Below are positions 51,643-58,137 of a stretch of 60,427 bases of DNA, in pieces. Within the stretch, counting starts at the first letter, position 1. Every line of letters starts with the position of its first letter. A model generated the notes under the pieces. The model worked only from the letters and a program-made list of their open reading frames with translations, was not told the origin of the DNA and did no database searches. Source of the stretch: Lachnospiraceae bacterium (lineage in GTDB: Bacteria; Bacillota; Clostridia; Lachnospirales; Lachnospiraceae); NCBI GenBank assembly GCA_021205305.1, contig JAJPXU010000105.1, positions 1 to 60,427 on the forward strand, in the 5' to 3' direction. A program made the translations under genes and the position numbers.

Positions 51643-52638
51643 TTATTCTGCAGCCTCTGTCTCGGTCTCAGCCTCTTCCTCAGCGCCGATTGCTACATAG
51701 TCGTCCGGAATCTCAATGCCAAGCGTCTCAACGATTTCGGCGTTATACTCTTTGGTCACTTCCGGAGCGTATTCAATCGCCATCTCAGAGATATCTGCCT
51801 CGCCAGTCAGGATCTGAACAGCCATCTCGCCAGAGATGTATCCGATGTCATAATAGCTGATGGAAAGGGTGGCTACGCCGCAGCCGCTGCAGACGCCTTC
51901 CTCGCCGGCGATGATCGGAACACCGGCGTCCAGGCATACATTGTTGATCAACTCGGTGTTGGCTGCTGCCGTGTTGTCCGTTGGGATGTAGATAACGTCG
52001 CTCTCACCTGCGGCGGTCTGTGCTACAGCCTGGATATCATTTGAATCGGAGAATGAGTAATAGGTTACCGTATATCCATACTCTTCAAGGTATGTAGAAA
52101 TCGTGTCTGCCTGATACTGTGAGTTTGCCTCAGCAGAGCAGTAGAGGATGCCGACATTGACAGCGTCCGGGAACAGTTCATTCAGCATCGCAGCCTGCTC
52201 ATCCAACGGAGCCAGGTCGGAAGTACCGGAGATGTTGCCGCCAACAGTACCGGTGAACTCGATGTCAAGTGCTGAGCCGTAATCGGTGATAGAGGTACCC
52301 AGGATCGGGATCTCATCCGTTGCCGCCGCGCAGGCCTGCAAAGACGCTGTTGCGTTCGCCAGAATCAGATCAACCTCGCTGGTCACGAAAGAGTTGGCTG
52401 CGGTTGCACAGGTTGAAGAATCGCCTTGTGCGTTGACTTCATCGAAAGTAACCGCGTCGCCGAACGCTTCGGTCAGAGCGTCTTTGAAGCCCTGCGTCGC
52501 CGCATCCAGTGCGTCATGCTCTACCAGCTGCAGAATGCCGATCGTATAGGTCTCGGCCTCATCCGCGCTCACCCCAACGCCGCAGAAGCTGGCAACCATC
52601 GCTGCCGAAAGAATAGAAGCTAAAATCTGTTTCTTCAT
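51643..52638 (-). CDS. ABC transporter substrate-binding protein (TrpX-like)
   Basis: A 331-residue exported binding protein of the ABC_sub_bind family. It has TYTIGILQLVEHDALDAATQGF near residue 30, ILANATASLQACAAATDEIPI, the ligand-contact GTSITDYGSALD, and a closing IAGEEGVCSGCGVATLSISYYDIG. The signal peptide (KKQILASILSAAMVASFCGVGVSA) contains a cysteine, but VASFC is a poor lipobox, so membrane anchoring is uncertain. A C-terminal EEEAETETEAAE tail is unusual. It leads the operon. Confidence 0.9.
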   Translation of the reverse strand: MKKQILASILSAAMVASFCGVGVSADEAETYTIGILQLVEHDALDAATQGFKDALTEAFGDAVTFDEVNAQGDSSTCATAANSFVTSEVDLILANATASLQACAAATDEIPILGTSITDYGSALDIEFTGTVGGNISGTSDLAPLDEQAAMLNELFPDAVNVGILYCSAEANSQYQADTISTYLEEYGYTVTYYSFSDSNDIQAVAQTAAGESDVIYIPTDNTAAANTELINNVCLDAGVPIIAGEEGVCSGCGVATLSISYYDIGYISGEMAVQILTGEADISEMAIEYAPEVTKEYNAEIVETLGIEIPDDYVAIGAEEEAETETEAAE

Positions 52639-52705
52639 GGTAATATCCTCCTCAGTTTTTTACGTCAGGCACCCGCTCTGGCGGGCTGCCTGCACAGATA
52701 AAGGA

Positions 52706-52734
52706 ATTATAATGCTTTAAAGCAGGAAAGTCAA
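52706..52734 (-). promoter_or_regulatory. Promoter of the TrpX-like ABC operon
   Basis: On the minus strand TTGACT (52729-52734) - 17 bases - TATAAT (52706-52711), close to consensus. The spacer contains the palindrome TGCTTTAAAGCA, a possible operator. The leader carries a GC-rich hairpin (GGCACCCGC/GCGGGCTGCC, 52670-52691). Confidence 0.8.
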
Positions 52735-52808
52735 GAAATCAGGGGAAATTTGCTAAAAAATATGGCTGGAAAAACAGAAAAAGGCAAGTGGAAAATGCAA
52801 AAAAGAGG

Positions 52809-52837
52809 TTGACATTTCGGACTTTTGGGGTTAGACT
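52809..52837 (+). promoter_or_regulatory. Strong promoter for the antisense RNA
   Basis: TTGACA (52809-52814) - 17 bases - TAGACT (52832-52837). It points into the terminator and the 3' side of the small peptide gene on the other strand, with no coding sequence downstream. Confidence 0.75.
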
Positions 52838-52843
52838 AAATTC

Positions 52844-52925
52844 AGTATCAGAAAAACAATGATGCCACATGGCACAAAAAGCGAACCCCTCGGAGGAAGG
52901 TGAGTCCTCTGAGGGGTTCTTGCTC
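52844..52925 (+). ncRNA. Predicted short antisense RNA (candidate type I antitoxin)
   Basis: A transcript from the promoter at 52809-52837 to the bidirectional terminator would be about 80 bases and noncoding. It would be complementary to the 3' end of the convergent small-peptide mRNA through the shared terminator region. This is the arrangement of RNAII in the Fst system and RatA with TxpA. Existence is inferred from promoter and terminator only. Confidence 0.45.
52883..52919. terminator. Shared bidirectional terminator
   Basis: GAACCCCTC and GAGGGGTTC with inner GAGGA/TCCTC form a two-part stem. On the minus strand CGCTTTTTG follows (good U-tract); on the plus strand TTGCTCTTTA follows. 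Confidence 0.85.
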
Positions 52926-52960
52926 TTTACGGTGAGCTGATCCGTTTAGGCTGCTGTCGT

Positions 52961-53062
52961 CTACTTATTTCTGTCCAGCCATTTGCTAATGCAGTTGTAT
53001 ATGTAGCTTCCAATTACACTCGCTATGACAGAAACCAGAAAAACAATGATAGTATCCGCCAC
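52961..53062 (-). CDS. 33-residue single-span membrane peptide, candidate type I toxin
   Basis: The frame starts at GTG 53062 and encodes 33 residues: a short start, one hydrophobic helix (TIIVFLVSVIASVIGSYIY, about residues 4-22), and a polar, net-positive tail ending KWLDRNK. An excellent RBS, GGAAGGAGGTGA, lies 7 bases upstream. The shape (short N-terminus, one helix, charged tail with W-L-D-R) resembles the Fst/Ldr class of type I toxins and small hydrophobic peptides of Firmicutes, but I cannot prove homology by eye. Its mRNA would end at the terminator shared with a convergent short RNA. The gene is too short for most annotation pipelines. A TATAGT at 53102-53107 (minus strand) is a possible -10. 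Confidence 0.65.
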   Translation of the reverse strand: MADTIIVFLVSVIASVIGSYIYNCISKWLDRNK

Positions 53063-53240
53063 ACGACATCACCTCCTTCCATTTGGAATGAGTCGACGAC
53101 AACTATACGATATCACATAATTTAATATATGTCCACATAAATATTACTACAAAATATGAGAAAGAATAAAATGATCTGTGAATGACAATATCAGATAGAA
53201 AATAATGTATTTGCAATGAATATATGAGAAAGGAGCTATC

Positions 53241-54560
53241 ATGCGAAGAACAATCCTCGTCGGGGTCGATCTCGGCAATGATCCGAATTTTGATTATCAT
53301 ATGGAAGAACTGGCGGGCCTGGCGGAGGCCTGTGAGATGGAGGTCGTGGCGCGTGTGACGCAGAAGATGGCCGTGACCAATGCCGCCCTATACGTCGGTA
53401 CCGGCAAGGTAGAAGAGATCCGGCTGGCGGCGGAGACCGTGGAGGCGGACTGTGCTGTCTTTGACAACTCTCTGAAACCGTCGCAGCAGAGAAATCTGCA
53501 AAAAGAACTGGATCTGCCGGTACTCGACCGGACGAATTTGATCCTGGAGATTTTTGAAAAGCGGGCGCGGACAAAAGAAGCCCGGCTGCAGGTCGAGAGC
53601 GCGTCCCTCCAGTATATGCTGCCCCGTCTGGTCGGGATGCGGGAAGCTTTGTCACGACAGGGCGGCGGCGCGGGAGCGGGCGGCGGCTCCGGGGCAGGCG
53701 GCGGCCTCGCGAACCGTGGAGCCGGAGAGCAGAAGCTGGAGCTGGATCGCCGGAAGATCGAAAAGCGGATCAGCGAGCTGCGCCGCGAACTCGATGCCAT
53801 CGAACAGGACCGCGCGACTCAGCGGCAGAAACGGCAGAAGAGTGAACTGCCATCTGTGGCTCTGGTCGGCTATACGAACGCAGGAAAATCTACCTTATTA
53901 AATAGGATGCTTGACAAATACATGGGAGAGTCTTATCTGGATCGCGCAGGCAAAAGCACAGAGGACAAAAAGGTCCTGGAAAAAGATATGCTTTTTGCGA
54001 CTCTGGACACGACGGTTCGCCGCATCTCTCCGGGAGACAACCGCGACTTTCTTTTGTCGGATACGGTCGGCTTCATCGATCAGCTGCCCCACACCCTCAT
54101 CAAAGCCTTTCGTTCCACCCTGGCGGAAGCCTGCGGCGCGGATCTGCTGCTGCAAGTGGTCGATTATTCGGATCCGCACTATCGGGAACAGATGGAAGTA
54201 ACGGCAGATACTCTCCGGGAACTGGGCGCGGAAAAAATACCCTGCATCTACGTGATGAACAAGGCCGACCAGATGATGGAAATGCATGACCTGCCCAAAG
54301 TTGTCGGCGATAAGATTTATATGTCCGCAAAAGAAGGAAGCGGACTGGAAGAATTGCTGGAACTGATCCGGGCGAAGCTGTTCGCGGACTATGTCAGCTG
54401 TGAAATGCGGATTCCGTACACAGACGGCGCGGCGGTCGCTTATCTGAAAGAGCACGCGGTCGTCCATTCTCTTGAATACGAAGCGGATGGCGCCATCCTG
54501 CAGCTTCTCTGTAAAAAAAGCGACGCCGGACGGTATGCGAAATATCGGGTGGAAATGTAG
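53241..54560 (+). CDS. hflX: Ribosome-associated GTPase HflX
   Basis: A 439-residue GTPase that splits stalled or stressed 70S ribosomes. The N-terminal HflX domain has YVGTGKVEEI and VFDNSLKPSQQRNLQKELDLPVLDRT. A glycine-rich loop (GGGAGAGGGSGAGGGL) sits in the middle, then the coiled coil KRISELRRELDAIEQDR. The G domain has G1 GYTNAGKSTLLN, G3 DTVGFIDQLP and G4 NKAD. AAAGGAG precedes the ATG. The glycine-rich loop is expanded compared with E. coli HflX, as is common in Clostridia. Confidence 0.96.
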   Translation: MRRTILVGVDLGNDPNFDYHMEELAGLAEACEMEVVARVTQKMAVTNAALYVGTGKVEEIRLAAETVEADCAVFDNSLKPSQQRNLQKELDLPVLDRTNLILEIFEKRARTKEARLQVESASLQYMLPRLVGMREALSRQGGGAGAGGGSGAGGGLANRGAGEQKLELDRRKIEKRISELRRELDAIEQDRATQRQKRQKSELPSVALVGYTNAGKSTLLNRMLDKYMGESYLDRAGKSTEDKKVLEKDMLFATLDTTVRRISPGDNRDFLLSDTVGFIDQLPHTLIKAFRSTLAEACGADLLLQVVDYSDPHYREQMEVTADTLRELGAEKIPCIYVMNKADQMMEMHDLPKVVGDKIYMSAKEGSGLEELLELIRAKLFADYVSCEMRIPYTDGAAVAYLKEHAVVHSLEYEADGAILQLLCKKSDAGRYAKYRVEM

Positions 54561-54662
54561 TTGAGACTGGACAAGAAAAAAGGCAGATGTTAGAATGAAT
54601 ATAGGAGCAGGCAGCATTCGAGTAAAACAGGATAGCAAAATCGATTCTGGGAGGTGTTCAAT

Positions 54663-54980
54663 ATGAAAGATAAGAGTACGAAAGATACGATTTATACGAT
54701 AGAAGAAATAAGAGAAAAAAGTGGTAAAATATTTCGCAGAAATCGTTTTGTAAAGCGAGCTTTTTTATTTGGATCCTATGCCAGGAGGGAAGCTACCTCC
54801 AGAAGTGATCTGGATTTTGAGATAGATGCGGAGGATGGAGTAGGTATAGAGTTTTTTGGATTATACGATTTTTTGCAGGATGAATTCGGAAAAAATGTGG
54901 ATGTCTTAACTTCAAATGAGGTATCACAATTGCAAGATTATAGAATTGAAAGGGATAAGATATTGCTTTATGAACGATAG
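54663..54980 (+). CDS. MntA-like minimal nucleotidyltransferase (antitoxin)
   Basis: A 105-residue nucleotidyltransferase with the family motif GSYARREATSRSDLDFEID (GSx10DxD), the catalytic site of polymerase-beta-like enzymes. In MntA/HepT modules MntA AMPylates and neutralises the HEPN toxin. The ATG at 54663 follows GGGAGG by 8 bases; a GTG three codons earlier overlaps that site. The 3' end overlaps the HepT-like gene by 11 bases. Confidence 0.88.
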   Translation: MKDKSTKDTIYTIEEIREKSGKIFRRNRFVKRAFLFGSYARREATSRSDLDFEIDAEDGVGIEFFGLYDFLQDEFGKNVDVLTSNEVSQLQDYRIERDKILLYER

Positions 54981-55389
54981 GACAAAAGTGGTTTATAACA
55001 TGGCTCGTATGTATGAATACGCCAGGGATGCTCTGGAAATATGCAGACAAAATGAGGATAAGTATGATCAGGTGATTGAAAATATGGTAACAAAGCATGC
55101 TGTTAATATGTGTATTGTTCAGATGGGAGAGCATGCAGCAAGAATTAGAGATATAGATCCGGAGTTTTACAGAGAAAGTCAGCTTGGTCTGTATCAGATT
55201 AAAGGGATGAGGGATCGAATCACTCATTCGTACGGAGAGGTGGATTATGCGATTGTAAAGCAGGTCCTTGAAAGGGATATTCCAGTATTTGTGGCGAGTG
55301 TAAAAGAACAGATTCCGGAAGAAATACTGAATAATCCTTATCAACTCTATGAGAGGGAATTTGAAGACGGCGATTTATCAGGCAGGTAG
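54970..55389 (+). CDS. HepT-like HEPN ribonuclease (toxin)
   Basis: A 139-residue all-helical HEPN protein with the catalytic RX4HXY motif intact (MRDRITHSYGEVD), preceded by VNMCIVQMGEHAARIRD, typical of HepT/DUF86. It would cleave RNA, and its tyrosine is the residue AMPylated by MntA in characterised pairs. The ATG overlaps the antitoxin stop region (ATGAACGATAG), and AAAGGGATAAGATATTGC provides only a weak RBS, so translation is probably coupled to the antitoxin. Both genes are more AT-rich than hflX, hinting at horizontal gain. Confidence 0.88.
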   Translation: MNDRTKVVYNMARMYEYARDALEICRQNEDKYDQVIENMVTKHAVNMCIVQMGEHAARIRDIDPEFYRESQLGLYQIKGMRDRITHSYGEVDYAIVKQVLERDIPVFVASVKEQIPEEILNNPYQLYEREFEDGDLSGR

Positions 55390-55392
55390 TTC

Positions 55393-56112
55393 TTATTCCA
55401 ACATCATACACGCGCAGAACCCATAATGCGGCTGGTAGCAGAATATCTCTACAGCCGTATTTTTTTGTATCCCCGGCAGAACCACACGCATCTTCTGCGC
55501 CTGGAGGGAACACTTCGAAAATACCAGCTCCCACTGTGGATCCGGATTCCGGAAAAGAGAGAAAAAGGAAGCATTGATCAGCTGATACACGGGCAGACTG
55601 ACATGCGCAGCGAAAGCGTCATTTACGTAGCGGAACAGGAAATCCCGCGTGCCGGTATCCTCTCTCGTAATCGTCTCCATAATACAGAACGGGAGCGGAA
55701 AGTGGTCAAAGGCATGGAACTCTTCCATGAGTTCTCGCTGCATCTGCGGATTGCTGTGCGCCTGGGCATAGGCATTCCGATATTTCGAGATGGCGCTGCG
55801 GATCTGTGTTCGGTGTCTGCGGCTGTAGGGGATGCGGACATTATCCGTCAGGACGACAGCTTTGTCATCCATATGCTGGTAATATGCAAGAGAAATCACG
55901 CAGTTCCGGCTGACCTGCAAAAACTGCCCCTCCGGCAGCATCTCCACCAGAGCCCCGATGGTTAAAAAAATGCGAATAGGGGGGGTATCTTCTCCGTACA
56001 AATGTATCGTGCACAGTTTGTCACTCACCTGTGCGTACGTAATACTGTTCACTGGAATCTGGCATTCTTTCCGGTTAATCCTGACTGATATGGTTTCTTT
56101 CTCATCCGACAT
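55393..56112 (-). CDS. LytTR DNA-binding protein with C-terminal PAS-like domain
   Basis: A 239-residue regulator. The N-terminal LytTR domain has SVRINRKECQIPVNSITYAQV, then GALVEMLPEGQFLQVSRNCVISLAYY and the basic segment IPYSRRHRTQIRSAISKY. A PAS-like domain follows (LPFCIMETITREDTG, FLFRYVNDAFAAHV, NASFFSLFRNPD). LytTR normally sits C-terminal to a receiver domain, and here there is no receiver and the order is reversed. I start at the ATG at 56112 because GGAG lies 9 bases before it; an upstream TTG/ATG (56160/56154) has no RBS. It diverges from the coiled-coil/signal-peptidase/adhesin genes and may regulate them. Confidence 0.8.
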   Translation of the reverse strand: MSDEKETISVRINRKECQIPVNSITYAQVSDKLCTIHLYGEDTPPIRIFLTIGALVEMLPEGQFLQVSRNCVISLAYYQHMDDKAVVLTDNVRIPYSRRHRTQIRSAISKYRNAYAQAHSNPQMQRELMEEFHAFDHFPLPFCIMETITREDTGTRDFLFRYVNDAFAAHVSLPVYQLINASFFSLFRNPDPQWELVFSKCSLQAQKMRVVLPGIQKNTAVEIFCYQPHYGFCACMMLE

Positions 56113-56415
56113 TTCCAAACACTCCACAATTGTATGACATAGCTGCTGCAGCATTATCAATGTGACAAATTCAACTAATTTGATTCAATAAAAGACCAGT
56201 TTACATGGCAAAAATGACAAAAAAATCTCTTACAAATTTTATCACAATTGTAACATTTATGGAAGCGAAAATACGGAAACAGTTACGAAAACAAGTTTCG
56301 TGTCGCAAACGGCAAAATAATTTATTTTAAATTCCGTGAACGGATATATAACGTGCCTATTACGCAAAAAAATGCTTATGCGGAAAAAAGATTGAAACAG
56401 AAAAGCCATGGGTGT

Positions 56416-56479
56416 AAAATATTCTATACATAATTCTGGAAAAACAGAAAATATCCTGTACATAATTGTGAAAAATGAT
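56416..56479 (+). repeat. 32-bp direct repeat upstream of the coiled-coil gene
   Basis: Two adjacent units beginning AAAATAT and sharing TACATAATT (56416-56447 and 56448-56479), about 23 of the first 28 bases alike, spaced three helical turns. This suggests a regulator site. Elsewhere in the 441-base intergenic region a near-palindrome ACGAAA...TTTCGT lies at 56285-56301. No gene is seen. Confidence 0.65.
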
Positions 56480-56553
56480 GGCAACGGGCATGAGAAAAAG
56501 AAATAAGAATTGACGCTTTTCCTCAGCCTGAATTTTAGACGTGGGACAAAAAG

Positions 56554-57408
56554 ATGAATGAAAAAGAACTTCGACGCCTGAGAAGGGCGGATCTCCTGGA
56601 AATGTTGATTGATCAGAGCAAGGAAGCCGATCGCCTGCGCGGGCAGATCGCGGAAATGGAAGCTCAGGTGCAGATGCGCGATGCGCGTCTGCGTGCGAGT
56701 CAGGAACGTCTCGCTGAATATGAGACGGAAAAGAAAGCGTTTGAGACGGAACGGCAGGAACAGGAAAAGGAGCGCCGTGAAAGCGAGGCGGAGCGCCGGG
56801 ACCTGGATGCGCGCGTGCAGGAATACGAGGCGTTGGCACATGATTGGGAAACCAAGGCGCACGAATGGGAGACAAAATTCCACCAGCAGAGACTGGAGAC
56901 AGAGCAGCAGCTCACTCGTGTAGCCGAATTACAAGGACAGCTGGCGCAGAACCAGTTCGATTCCATGTGTGAACAAATGCAGGAAGTCGCGGATGTAATT
57001 CCGGAAACGACGAAAGCGAAGGCGATACTGGATCGGTCAAACGAGGCGATGGGTTCTTACCTGGGACAGATCACTGCCCTGAACGAAATGGCCAGCCAGG
57101 CAGCGCAGATGATGAGCGAGGCGCAGACAGTCGCTGAACAATATCGGCAGATGATGAGCGAGGCGCAGACGGTATCTGAGCAGTATCGGCAGACGGTGAG
57201 CGAGGCGCAGACGGCGTCTGAACAGTATCGGCAGACGGTGAACGAGGCGCAGACGGCATCCGAGCAATATCGTCGGATGGTAGAGCGGCTAACTGCAGCG
57301 GTGAGCCGCCGCCTGGAGAGTGTGCATGCAGCGTTAAAACAAAAAGATGGTACGGATAGTACCCACAGGAAGAATGGAATACGCGAGATGCTTGATCGCA
57401 GAAGATAG
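56554..57408 (+). CDS. Coiled-coil protein with 14-residue repeats, function unknown
   Basis: A 284-residue, highly charged protein predicted to be almost entirely coiled coil: an N-terminal region rich in Glu/Arg (LRGQIAEMEAQVQMRDARLR), then QQLTRVAELQGQLAQ, then four repeats of the form MMSEAQTVxEQYRQ at residues 186-241. Fourteen residues equal two heptads, so the repeats extend one helix. There is no signal peptide or membrane segment, so it is cytoplasmic. It lies upstream of signal peptidase I and a surface adhesin, which suggests a scaffold for export or surface assembly, but this is inference. The RBS is poor (GGGAC, about 11 bases). It resembles coiled-coil neighbours seen beside adhesin loci rather than SMC proteins. 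Confidence 0.75.
   Translation: MNEKELRRLRRADLLEMLIDQSKEADRLRGQIAEMEAQVQMRDARLRASQERLAEYETEKKAFETERQEQEKERRESEAERRDLDARVQEYEALAHDWETKAHEWETKFHQQRLETEQQLTRVAELQGQLAQNQFDSMCEQMQEVADVIPETTKAKAILDRSNEAMGSYLGQITALNEMASQAAQMMSEAQTVAEQYRQMMSEAQTVSEQYRQTVSEAQTASEQYRQTVNEAQTASEQYRRMVERLTAAVSRRLESVHAALKQKDGTDSTHRKNGIREMLDRRR
57109..57276 (+). repeat. Four 42-bp tandem repeats in the coiled-coil gene
   Basis: Units at 57109, 57151, 57193 and 57235, each containing GAGGCGCAGAC and CAGTATCGGCAG-like ends. The near-identity suggests recent duplication and probable copy-number variation between strains. Confidence 0.85.
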
Positions 57409-57477
57409 TTTCCGTGACGGAGGAAAACGGAAGAAAGCCACATTGGAAGAAAGCACAGTCATTCCCGGAGGACGGCA

Positions 57478-58065
57478 ATGAGCAGAAAAAAGAAAAACCT
57501 GGAAATGCCGACAGTCGAGGAACTGGAAAAGGAGCTTCACCGGGAAAAATACCGAAAAAATTTCCGTAAAACCCTGCGCAGTACGATCTATCTTCTGATT
57601 ACTGTGGCAGCGGCATCTGTATTAGTGGCTACCCTGTTTCTGCCGGTATTGCAGATCTACGGGACTTCAATGACGCCGACTCTGACAGACGGAGATATTG
57701 TAGTCTCCCTGAAATCCTCAGAATTTGTGCAGGGAGATATCGTAGCTTTTTATTACAACAACAAAATTCTCGTCAAACGCGTAATCGCCACCGAGGGCGA
57801 ATGGGTGAGCATGGACGAGGATGGCAACGTATATGTAGACGGTACACTGCTTGACGAGCCGTATGTTTCAGAACTCGCCTACGGGGAATGCGATATTACA
57901 TTTCCTTACCAGGTGCCGGAAGGCAAGCTTTTCGTGCTGGGCGACCACCGGTCCGTATCCGTAGACAGCCGCAGTTCCGCGGTTGGCTGCGTTTCTGAGG
58001 AGCAGATCGTCGGAAAACTGACATTCCGCGTCTGGCCGATCACGTCCTTTGGGAAGCTGGAATAG
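57478..58065 (+). CDS. lepB: Signal peptidase I
   Basis: Membrane serine protease that removes Sec signal peptides. It has 195 residues, one N-terminal membrane helix (STIYLLITVAAASVLVATLF), the nucleophile serine in YGTSMTPTL (Ser64) and the general-base lysine in ILVKRVIATEG (Lys100). The box GDHRSVSVDSR follows near residue 159. GGAGG precedes the ATG. The gene lies directly between the coiled-coil gene and the adhesin gene, so it may be a dedicated peptidase for that surface protein, as seen in pilus loci. Confidence 0.95.
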   Translation: MSRKKKNLEMPTVEELEKELHREKYRKNFRKTLRSTIYLLITVAAASVLVATLFLPVLQIYGTSMTPTLTDGDIVVSLKSSEFVQGDIVAFYYNNKILVKRVIATEGEWVSMDEDGNVYVDGTLLDEPYVSELAYGECDITFPYQVPEGKLFVLGDHRSVSVDSRSSAVGCVSEEQIVGKLTFRVWPITSFGKLE

Positions 58066-58137
58066 CCAGGCAGGGGAAAACAGGCATTGGGAACTCAAAA
58101 ATAAGCGGAAAGAGAGCGGAAAGGAGGTGCCTGAAAA

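Noticed and set aside
55426-55965. Plus-strand 179-codon frame opposite the LytTR gene.
   Set aside because: The minus strand encodes a clear LytTR domain; the plus frame has no RBS or motifs.
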